In this document: piece after piece, positions 57,221-64,000 of the stretch
Layout of the letters: every line of letters starts with the position of its first letter
How positions within the stretch are numbered: the stretch's first letter is position 1
Assembly (NCBI GenBank): GCA_963779515.1
Contig: CAVZYN010000002.1
Span: 62,001-126,000 of the forward strand
DNA from: CAVZYN01 sp963779515
Lineage (GTDB): Bacteria; Pseudomonadota; Alphaproteobacteria; Rhizobiales; Hyphomicrobiaceae
Reading direction: 5' to 3'
Length of the DNA: 64,000 bases
The notes under the pieces: generated by a model
What the model saw: the letters and a program-made list of their open reading frames with translations, nothing else
The model's database searches: none
Told to the model about the DNA's origin: nothing
Translations under genes and position numbers: made by a program

Positions 57221-58699
57221 ATGTCACTGGCTACCGGATTAAGCGTGGCATTGTCTGGTTTGTCAGTGGCGTCCGATCAGGTCGCTGTTGTCTCGCGAAA
57301 CATTGCTCGGGCCGGCGTTGCAGGTGCGTCGCGAAAACACGCCGATGTCGTATCGCTGACGGGTGGGGCAATCAGGACGGCTGCCATTCTGCGCGACGCC
57401 GATGCAGGCTTGCGCGATCAGGTGCTGACGGCATCGGCAGATGCGGGACGTTACGGTGTTCTCGCGAGTAAGTTGGGCGTGCTTGGGTCAGGGTATTTGG
57501 AGCCTGGTTCTAACAATTCTCCAGGCGCTCTTCTTGGACAGCTATCGGATGCACTGCAGCTTGCATTGACCAACCCTGCGGACCCCGTACGGCAAGGTCG
57601 TGTGGTCGCACTGGCTTCCGATCTAGCGCGCGGTTTGAATGCGGCGAGCAACGCTGCATCTGGGCTTCGGCTGGGCGCTGATGCGGAGATCGCCGAAGCC
57701 GTTGACCGGGTCAATGGGCTTCTTGCGCGCGTTGAACAGGTGAACGATCGGATCGTTTCGGCATCGACGTCACGAGCAGATGTAACTGATCTTCTCGATG
57801 AACGAGATCAGATTGTTCGGGAAATTGCAGTAGAAATTGGTGTGCGTGCCTCGGAGCAAGGTGACGGCGGTCTGTTGCTGCATACCGATAGCGGCATCGT
57901 CTTGTTCGACGGACGTCCGCGCGCTTTGACGTTTTCGGCGTCGCCCGGATTGGCGGCGAGCGTTTCGGGCAATCCAGTCTTGATTGACGGTGTGCCGGCT
58001 ATCGGCGGTCAAAAAGTCATGGAAGTCGGTGCCGGCCGGCTGAAGGGGCTGATTGAATTTCGCGACGAGGTTGTGCCCGTCGTTGAGGCACAATTCGACG
58101 AGATTGCACGCAACCTTATCGAAGCGTTCGCGGAATACGACCAGACGCCAGGTGGTAACCAGTCGCCGAGGCCTGGATTGTTCACGTTTCCGGGCGCGAG
58201 CGCGATTCCAACGGCGGGCCTGCGGGTCGCGGGGTTGGCCAAGGTCGTGATGGTGCACCCAAATGTCGATCCGACGAGGGGTGGCGACGTGCGTCGTATC
58301 AGAGACGGCGCAATTTCGAGTCCCGGGCAAGCGGCGTTCACCTACAATGTTGATGGCTCGGCCGGATATTCGGACCGGATTGAAGATCTTATTGGCAAAC
58401 TTGGTGCTGTTCGCAGCTTCGATCCGTCCGCAGGCGTTGGGACGCAATCGACGTTGGCGGCGTTCGCAAGCGGGTCCGTGGCTCAGTTCCAATCGATACG
58501 TCAGTCGATGAGCTCGGCCTCTGACTATCGCGTCGCCTTGCAGGTCCGGAGTGAGCAAGCTCTGTCAAGCGGGACCGGCATCAACCTCGACCAAGAAATG
58601 GCGCGGCTGCTCGAGGTCGAACGTGCCTTCCAGGCCTCATCGCGGATCGTCAGAACTATTGATGAAATGTTGCAAACACTCTTGAATGCGGTGGGATGA
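57221..58699 (+). CDS. flgK: flagellar hook-associated protein FlgK
   Basis: A 492-residue FlgK (HAP1). The N-terminus (LATGLSVALSGLSVASDQVA, VVSRNIARAGVAGAS) and C-terminus (INLDQEMARLLEVERAFQAS, RIVRTIDEMLQTLLNAVG) are conserved. The ELLDER-like segment VTDLLDERDQIVREIAVEIG is typical. It caps the hook for filament attachment. It starts 30 bp after flgE, and flgL begins 4 bp after its stop. Confidence 0.95.
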   Translation: MSLATGLSVALSGLSVASDQVAVVSRNIARAGVAGASRKHADVVSLTGGAIRTAAILRDADAGLRDQVLTASADAGRYGVLASKLGVLGSGYLEPGSNNSPGALLGQLSDALQLALTNPADPVRQGRVVALASDLARGLNAASNAASGLRLGADAEIAEAVDRVNGLLARVEQVNDRIVSASTSRADVTDLLDERDQIVREIAVEIGVRASEQGDGGLLLHTDSGIVLFDGRPRALTFSASPGLAASVSGNPVLIDGVPAIGGQKVMEVGAGRLKGLIEFRDEVVPVVEAQFDEIARNLIEAFAEYDQTPGGNQSPRPGLFTFPGASAIPTAGLRVAGLAKVVMVHPNVDPTRGGDVRRIRDGAISSPGQAAFTYNVDGSAGYSDRIEDLIGKLGAVRSFDPSAGVGTQSTLAAFASGSVAQFQSIRQSMSSASDYRVALQVRSEQALSSGTGINLDQEMARLLEVERAFQASSRIVRTIDEMLQTLLNAVG

Positions 58700-58703
58700 C
58701 TGC

Positions 58704-59756
58704 ATGGACGCCATCCGAACGATCTCGACAGCGGCCCTGCGAGAAATCCCGAAACAGGCCATAGCGCATTTGGAGGCAGAGGCCGCCAAACTGCAGGTGG
58801 AACTCGCCACTGGTCGCCCGTCAGATGTTGGCCTTCACCTAGGAGCCCGGTCTGGGACGTTGATGTCTTTGCGCGGCGAGCGCGCTCGCCTGGACGCCAT
58901 AAAGGACGCCAACGGGATTGTTGCGGCACGGCTTGACAGTTCGCAGACCGCCCTGAGTGCAATTGTCGAGGATGCTCAGGCCATGCTGAGCGCCACTCTG
59001 GCGGCCCAGGGATCGGCGGCGGACGCTAATATTCTGGCCGGCGAGGCCAAGTCGAAGCTTTCGTCGCTTGCACAACTTCTTGCAACAAGAGTGGACGGTG
59101 TATCGTTGTTTTCGGGGATCAATACTGATGGCGCGCCGCTCGTTGACTATTTCACATCGCCAACTCCCGATAGCCGGCGTGCGGTGGAAGCTGCTTTTGT
59201 GAGCGAGTTCGGGTTCACACAATCTGATCCCAATGTGCACGCTATTACTGCGTCTCAGATGCGAAATTTTCTGGCGGGCTCTTTCGAGAATCTTTTCGAC
59301 GATACCGCTTGGGCAAATGACTGGTCGGCAGCGTCAGATCGAACGCTGCGCAGCCGGATTTCGACGAGTGAAATGATTGAAACATCAGTTAGTGCCAATG
59401 CGCCGGCGATCCGCGACTTGGCGCGCGCCTATGTCATGATCGCGGACCTTGGCGGGGGTCAGCTTAGTGAAAGTGCCATGGCCGAGGTTTACGGAAATGC
59501 TGCCGCGCTGGTTGGTGGAAGCATTGGGAAGTTTGGTGAATTGCAGGGCAAGGTCGGCATTGCCCAGGAGCGTGTTGGTCACGCGAACGAGCGCATGGGA
59601 TTGGAGGCGGCGCTGCTCGAAAGACATGCCGACACTCTTGATTTTGTCGACCCCGCGGAAATCTCGGCACAGCTTTCCAACGTCATATCGCAGATCGAGC
59701 TGGCGTATGCGCTGACCGCGCGGATTCACCGCTTAAGCCTGCTTGAATTCATTTAA
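58704..59756 (+). CDS. flgL: flagellar hook-associated protein FlgL
   Basis: ATG 58704 (MDAIRTISTAALREIPKQAI) gives a 350-residue flagellin-like HAP3. The N-terminal helix region (EAEAAKLQVELATGRPSDVG) and the C-terminal region (ANERMGLEAALLERHADTLD, SAQLSNVISQIELAYALTAR) match FlgL. It bridges FlgK and the filament. The in-frame ATG 58686 lies inside the flgK gene and is less likely. Confidence 0.92.
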   Translation: MDAIRTISTAALREIPKQAIAHLEAEAAKLQVELATGRPSDVGLHLGARSGTLMSLRGERARLDAIKDANGIVAARLDSSQTALSAIVEDAQAMLSATLAAQGSAADANILAGEAKSKLSSLAQLLATRVDGVSLFSGINTDGAPLVDYFTSPTPDSRRAVEAAFVSEFGFTQSDPNVHAITASQMRNFLAGSFENLFDDTAWANDWSAASDRTLRSRISTSEMIETSVSANAPAIRDLARAYVMIADLGGGQLSESAMAEVYGNAAALVGGSIGKFGELQGKVGIAQERVGHANERMGLEAALLERHADTLDFVDPAEISAQLSNVISQIELAYALTARIHRLSLLEFI

Positions 59757-59801
59757 GCATCCGCAAGACCTTCAACGGTCAGAAAGGCAAATCAACTTCC
59801 A

Positions 59802-60149
59802 ATGCAAATTTCACGATACAGCGAGACGATGGCCGACGACCCGGGGTTGCAGCGCGCGAGGGAGCGGGAGGCTTTCGAACAGTCGGTGGTTATGCTGGAG
59901 GCGGCTGAACGGGCGGGGACCGGATCACAGGTCGCGCGGGACGCAGCGGCTTACTTGCATCGTCTTTGGGGCTTTCTCATCGAGGATCTGGGCCGGCCTG
60001 AGAATGATTTGCCGGCGGAACTGCGCGCAGGTCTTATGTCGCTTGGCCTCTGGACAATGCGGGAACTGACACGGGTGGACCAAGCAGAGCCTGCCAACTT
60101 CATGCTCCTGAAACATGTTTCGCGTTCAATGGCCGCGGGGCTCGCATGA
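59802..60149 (+). CDS. flaF: flagellar biosynthesis regulator FlaF
   Basis: A 115-residue FlaF with the family core EREAFEQSVVMLEAAERAG, LHRLWGFLIEDLGRPENDLP and LGLWTMRELTRVDQ. FlaF promotes flagellin secretion and translation, opposing FlbT. The gene overlaps flbT by four bases, the pairing seen throughout Alphaproteobacteria. Confidence 0.93.
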   Translation: MQISRYSETMADDPGLQRAREREAFEQSVVMLEAAERAGTGSQVARDAAAYLHRLWGFLIEDLGRPENDLPAELRAGLMSLGLWTMRELTRVDQAEPANFMLLKHVSRSMAAGLA

Positions 60150-60586
60150 GCCGTCCCATGCGTATTTCTCTCAAGACAGGTGAGAGAGTTTATATCAATG
60201 GGGCCGTTCTCAAAGCCGACCGGCGAGTGACGCTTGAACTCTCCAACTCGGCAACTTTTCTCCTGGAACAGCACGTCTTGCAACCCAAAGCGACCAGCAC
60301 GCCGCTGCGGCAATTGTACTTTATGGTTCAAACGATGCTGATCGAGCCAACCAATCGGGATCGAGCCTATGGGATGTTTCAGAGCTTTGCAGCGGCTCTG
60401 TTAGAACAGTGCCGGACGCCGGAGCTTCGAAGCGGTATCGACGTTGCTAAGAAATTGGTTGAGCAAGATCGCCTTATTGACGCGTTGAAGAGTATGCGTG
60501 CTCTATTTTCTGTCGAGGACGAGGTCATAACTCCACGCCGCGTCTTCCACAACAGGGAGGCTTCGCATGACGAGCCCAACGACTAG
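60146..60586 (+). CDS. flbT: flagellin post-transcriptional repressor FlbT
   Basis: A 146-residue FlbT: MRISLKTGERVYINGAVLKA, ATFLLEQHVLQPKATSTPLR, LYFMVQTMLIEP and ALKSMRALFSVE. In Caulobacter FlbT binds the 5' leader of flagellin mRNA and destabilises it until the hook is complete. Its 3' end overlaps the flgD start by 20 bp. Confidence 0.94.
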   Translation: MSRPMRISLKTGERVYINGAVLKADRRVTLELSNSATFLLEQHVLQPKATSTPLRQLYFMVQTMLIEPTNRDRAYGMFQSFAAALLEQCRTPELRSGIDVAKKLVEQDRLIDALKSMRALFSVEDEVITPRRVFHNREASHDEPND

Positions 60587-60980
60587 TGCGGTGGCGCAGG
60601 TGGCTGCTCCGGCGCAAGTCAGCCGGTCGACTTCGACCGCACTAAAAATCGGGTCAGAAACGTTCCTCACGTTGCTGCTTGCGCAGCTGAAGAACCAGGA
60701 CCCGATGAAACCGATGGAGTCGACAGAGTATGTGGCTCAGTTAGCAACGCTCTCGAATCTGGAGCAGGCTGCTCAGCAGACTGCGAAGCTCGATCAGGTT
60801 CTCTCGGTTCTGTCCTTATCGCAAGCGCAGGCTGTGATTGGCCGGACCGTTGCGTCGTCGGATGGTGCAATTGCGGGCCGCGTGGTCAGCGCCAGAGTCA
60901 CGCCCCAAGGCGTGGTCGCCGAACTCGACAGCGGAAAGGAGTTGGTGATGGTACCTGGCACGACGGTGATTGGGCTTTGA
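60567..60980 (+). CDS. flgD: flagellar hook-capping protein FlgD
   Basis: A 137-residue, short FlgD. The conserved N-terminal module (SETFLTLLLAQLKNQDPMKP, MESTEYVAQLATLSNLEQAA) is followed by a brief beta-rich region. Rhizobial FlgD lacks the larger C-terminal Ig-like part of enterobacteria. It scaffolds hook assembly. The stop overlaps the fliQ TTG start. Confidence 0.94.
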   Translation: MTSPTTSAVAQVAAPAQVSRSTSTALKIGSETFLTLLLAQLKNQDPMKPMESTEYVAQLATLSNLEQAAQQTAKLDQVLSVLSLSQAQAVIGRTVASSDGAIAGRVVSARVTPQGVVAELDSGKELVMVPGTTVIGL

Positions 60981-61267
60981 CTTCGGTCGATGCACTGGCG
61001 TTGGCGCAAGATGCGATCGTGGCGATCATCGTTGCGGCAGGGCCTGGAATCATCGCTGCGATGCTGGTCGGCGTGGTCATTGCACTACTTCAGGCGCTGA
61101 CACAAATCCAGGAGGTCACTCTGACCTTCGTTCCGAAAATCTTGGTTATTCTGCTGGTGACAATGCTCACTGCTCCATTTGCAGGTGCTGTACTTTTTGC
61201 ATTTACGGAACGCGTCTACCAGAGAATTGAATTTGGTTTTGATGACAGTCGGGATCGGCCAAATTGA
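60977..61267 (+). CDS. fliQ: flagellar export-gate protein FliQ
   Basis: A 96-residue protein with two hydrophobic helices (AIVAIIVAAGPGIIAAMLVG, ALLQALTQIQEVTLTFVPKI, AGAVLFAF), the FliQ/SctS pattern. The start is TTG 60977, overlapping the flgD stop (TTGA); there is no ATG nearby. It forms the export gate with FliP and FliR. Confidence 0.93.
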   Translation: MTSVDALALAQDAIVAIIVAAGPGIIAAMLVGVVIALLQALTQIQEVTLTFVPKILVILLVTMLTAPFAGAVLFAFTERVYQRIEFGFDDSRDRPN

Positions 61268-61413
61268 CGCACGGAGTATAGGATGTTGTTTCAGAAAGCC
61301 CGGCCGCGGTCGTTCCGCATTGGCGGAGGCAGTCTACATGCGATTGTGCAAGACGATCTGTAATGTCGGTTGGTAGTGGCGGCGTCTCCGCGCAAGGTTG
61401 ATTTTCAACAGGT

Positions 61414-63528
61414 ATGTCAGGGAGCATCCATCGGTTTATGAATTCCGGATCGCGATCACCACAGCTGAGCCTCAGATCAGGAAGCATCGCCGACGCCGGC
61501 CTTGCGAGTGGCATGGTTGTCATTTTGACGATTCTGTTCTTGCCGATGCCGGCGTTCCTGATTGACATTGGGCTCGCCTTCTCGATTGCTCTTTCAATTT
61601 TGATTTTGATGGTCGCGCTGTGGATTGAAAAGCCGCTTGAGTTCTCGGCATTTCCGACCGTCCTTTTGATCGCGACACTCTTGCGCCTGTCGCTCAATGT
61701 GGCGACAACGCGACTGATCCTTGCAAACGGCGCAGAAGGGACGCATGCCGCGGGGCATGTCATTGCCGGTTTTGCAAATTTTGTCATGGGTGGCGATTTT
61801 GTGATCGGCACGATCGTGTTTCTGATTCTGATAACTGTGAATTTCCTCGTCATCACGAAGGGTGCCACACGAATTGCCGAGGTTGGTGCCCGCTTTACGC
61901 TCGACGCAATTCCAGGCAAGCAAATGGCGATTGACGCGGACCTGGCGGCGGGCCTCCTCAATGAGAAAGAGGCAACGCAGCGGAGGCGAGAACTCGAGGA
62001 GGAAAGCGCGTTTTTTGGCGCCATGGATGGCGCATCGAAATTTGTGCGCGGTGATGCCATCGCAGGTCTGATCATAACAGCCATCAATATTTTCGGCGGA
62101 ATCGTGATCGGCGTTTTTCGGCACGATCTGCCGTTCATGAGAGCGGTCGACGTTTTCACCAAATTGTCGGTCGGCGATGGGTTGGTTACGCAAATACCAG
62201 CCTTGATCGTTTCCTTGGCGGCGGGCCTGCTTGTTTCAAAAGGTGGTACGCGCGGGTCCGCCGATAAGGCCATTTTTGCGCAGTTCGGGCATTATCCCCG
62301 CGCCCTGAACTTGTCGGGCGGGGTTATGGTTTTGCTCGCACTTGCACCTGGGCTTCCATTCGCACCTTTCGCAATTCTGGCTGCGGCCTTGGTTGCATCC
62401 GGCACCATGATCCCGCGTTGGCGACGAGAAGTGATCGCGCGGCAAGACCAAGAAGTTGAAGTATCGAAAGAGGCTGCGGCCAAATCGCAAGAAAACTCGA
62501 TCAAGGAGCTGACGCGGACCTCCGAGATTGAATTGAAGTTTGGCAAACAGATTTCGACGACGCTAATTAGGTCGAATAGCGAACTCGCAACCCGTGTCAC
62601 AAAGTTGCGGCGCCGCTTCGCCAAACAGTATGGTGTGATAGTGCCGGAGATTCGGCTCTCCGATGATCTGTCGATCCAACCCAAGAGCTACCAAATACTG
62701 ATCCATGGCACAGTTGCGGCCAGTTCAGAGTTGCGGCTTGGCGACGTCCTGACGGTCGTTGGGGAAGGACGGATGCCGGACATACCGGGTGATGAAACGC
62801 GAGAACCGGCGTTTGGAATTAAGGCCGTATGGATCCCGGAACTATTTACAAAGGAACTAAAGCGGCAGGGGTTTGCGCCAGTGGATACAACGTCGGTTCT
62901 GTTGACGCATTTGGCTGAGGTTGTGCGCAACAATCTGGCGCCACTCCTCTCCTATCGTGACATGCGAGCGATGATTGATCGATTGGATCCAGAGTACCGG
63001 CGGCTCGTCGATGAGATTTGTCCGTCCCAAATTACCTACTCAGGGCTTCAGGCAGTTTTGAAGCTACTTCTCGCCGAGCGGATATCGATCCGAAACCTGC
63101 ATCTGGTGCTTGAGGCAATCGCCGAGGTTGCACCGTTCGTACGCAAGGCTGAGCACCTTGCTGAGCACGTACGTCTTCGACTATCGCAGCAGATTTGCGG
63201 GGATCTATCCGATGGCGGTGTGCTCAAGGTGTTGAGAGTCGGTAGCCAGTGGGAACTCATCTTCCACAAGGCGCTGAGGCGGGACCCGAAGGGCGAAATC
63301 GTCGAATTCGACATCGATCCTCGCATGATCGAGCAGTTTGCCGCGGAGGCGACCAAGACAATTCATCGGCTTATGAATGAAGGTCACCAATTCGTACTTG
63401 TCGTAGCATCAGAAGCGCGCCCCTACGTGCGAATGGTGACGGAAAGATTGTTCACGACATTGCCGGTCTTGTCGCATCTTGAGATCGCGCGTGGAACCCA
63501 AGTGCAGTCGCTAGGAAGCATTTCATGA
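61414..63528 (+). CDS. flhA: flagellar export-gate protein FlhA
   Basis: A 704-residue FlhA. The N-terminal half has about eight membrane helices and the FHIPEP-type cytoplasmic loop, here recognisable as VARFTLDAIPGKQMAIDADL-like residues (VGARFTLDAIPGKQMAID) followed by RRRELEEESAFFGAMDGASK. The C-terminal cytoplasmic domain (about 360-704) is complete (DEICPSQITYSGLQAVLKLL, ERISIRNLHLVLEAIAEVAP). ATG 61414 is the longest start; ATG 61438 is possible. It selects substrate-chaperone complexes for export. Its stop overlaps the fliR ATG. Confidence 0.96.
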   Translation: MSGSIHRFMNSGSRSPQLSLRSGSIADAGLASGMVVILTILFLPMPAFLIDIGLAFSIALSILILMVALWIEKPLEFSAFPTVLLIATLLRLSLNVATTRLILANGAEGTHAAGHVIAGFANFVMGGDFVIGTIVFLILITVNFLVITKGATRIAEVGARFTLDAIPGKQMAIDADLAAGLLNEKEATQRRRELEEESAFFGAMDGASKFVRGDAIAGLIITAINIFGGIVIGVFRHDLPFMRAVDVFTKLSVGDGLVTQIPALIVSLAAGLLVSKGGTRGSADKAIFAQFGHYPRALNLSGGVMVLLALAPGLPFAPFAILAAALVASGTMIPRWRREVIARQDQEVEVSKEAAAKSQENSIKELTRTSEIELKFGKQISTTLIRSNSELATRVTKLRRRFAKQYGVIVPEIRLSDDLSIQPKSYQILIHGTVAASSELRLGDVLTVVGEGRMPDIPGDETREPAFGIKAVWIPELFTKELKRQGFAPVDTTSVLLTHLAEVVRNNLAPLLSYRDMRAMIDRLDPEYRRLVDEICPSQITYSGLQAVLKLLLAERISIRNLHLVLEAIAEVAPFVRKAEHLAEHVRLRLSQQICGDLSDGGVLKVLRVGSQWELIFHKALRRDPKGEIVEFDIDPRMIEQFAAEATKTIHRLMNEGHQFVLVVASEARPYVRMVTERLFTTLPVLSHLEIARGTQVQSLGSIS

Positions 63529-64000
63529 AGGTGCCAGCGCTCGATCTGCTGCCGGTGGCACTGCTTGTGTTCTGCCGGGTCGCGGCTTGTGTGATGCTGC
63601 TTCCAGGTTATGCGAGCACGCGCGTACCCATGCGGGTCCGGCTATGGGTGGCAACCGCCGTGACAGGGGTCCTGGCACCATGGGTCACCGACGACATAGG
63701 CAGCGTCGAAGGGTTGTGGGATGGCGGTCGCCTGTTGCCGATGGTCGTTTCGGAGACAGTGACTGGGCTGTACATCGGGGCGACAGTTCGAGTTTTTTAT
63801 GCTGCACTGCATTTTGCGGCTATCACGATTGCATCGATGATCGGATTTTCTGGCGTATTTGCTCCCGCGATGGAAGACGCTGAACTTTCCGCTCCGATTG
63901 CGGATCTCGTGACATTAACCGCGACACTGATGTGGTTCCTCACGGAGCAGCACATCGCCGCTCTGCATGCACTTCTGTCATCGTATCAATGGTTGAAGTT
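63525..64000 (+). CDS. fliR: flagellar export-gate protein FliR (3' end outside window)
   Basis: ATG 63525 overlaps the flhA stop as ATGA. The 158 visible codons encode the N-terminal part of FliR: MKVPALDLLPVALLVFCRVA, the LPGYASTRVPMRVRLWVATA stretch and a later membrane segment (YAALHFAAITIASMIGFSGV). FliR is usually about 250 residues, so roughly the last 90 lie beyond the window. It completes the FliPQR gate. Confidence 0.93.
   Translation, partial: MKVPALDLLPVALLVFCRVAACVMLLPGYASTRVPMRVRLWVATAVTGVLAPWVTDDIGSVEGLWDGGRLLPMVVSETVTGLYIGATVRVFYAALHFAAITIASMIGFSGVFAPAMEDAELSAPIADLVTLTATLMWFLTEQHIAALHALLSSYQWLK

Overview
The window is high-GC alphaproteobacterial chromosome, most likely from a Hyphomicrobiales (Bradyrhizobium/Rhodopseudomonas-like) bacterium. 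The evidence is the motC/ftcR-type flagellar cluster with flaF and flbT, the trb-type conjugation genes accompanied by DUF736, DUF2285 and DUF6499 families, and the general codon style. No rRNA, tRNA or CRISPR array was found.

Region 1 (1-14.9 kb). A LysR regulator cut by the window edge is followed by a complete IS1182-family element with terminal repeats and a 4-bp target duplication. Next comes a cluster of three exported caspase-fold proteins: one stand-alone gene on the plus strand, and two tandem-duplicated WD40-caspase genes on the minus strand. In the tandem pair the caspase ends and upstream regions are nearly identical, while the WD40 parts have diverged. The first copy carries a 1-bp frameshift. 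An MFS transporter follows.

Region 2 (about 15-38.7 kb). This is a conjugative element of the Tn4371-like layout, read from right to left: DUF6499/DUF2285 regulator, HTH protein, TraF peptidase, DUF736, relaxase, a cargo pocket (decayed IS1595-type transposase, MarR, XRE, GNAT-like and PAS-like genes), TraG, a CopG-like protein, then trbB-C-D-E/J-L-F-G-I and a second DUF736. The CopG, relaxase and DUF6499/DUF2285 genes each contain a +1 frameshift. trbE and trbJ form one reading frame. Two related multi-hairpin repeats sit inside the trb operon. No integrase or attachment site is in the window, so the ends are undefined.

Region 3 (39-64 kb). A GntR/HutC regulator and an XRE regulator precede a flagellar cluster. 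The cluster contains flagellin, then fliF-fliH-motB-motC-fliK, four PilZ proteins with a J-domain-like protein, and the orphan regulator ftcR followed by flgE-flgK-flgL-flaF-flbT-flgD-fliQ-flhA-fliR. fliR is cut by the window end. flgE also has a +1 frameshift. A TSUP-family permease, a gamma-glutamylcyclotransferase-like protein and a small GIY-YIG-like protein are interspersed. The layout matches the rhizobial single or lateral flagellar system, with the PilZ proteins suggesting c-di-GMP control.
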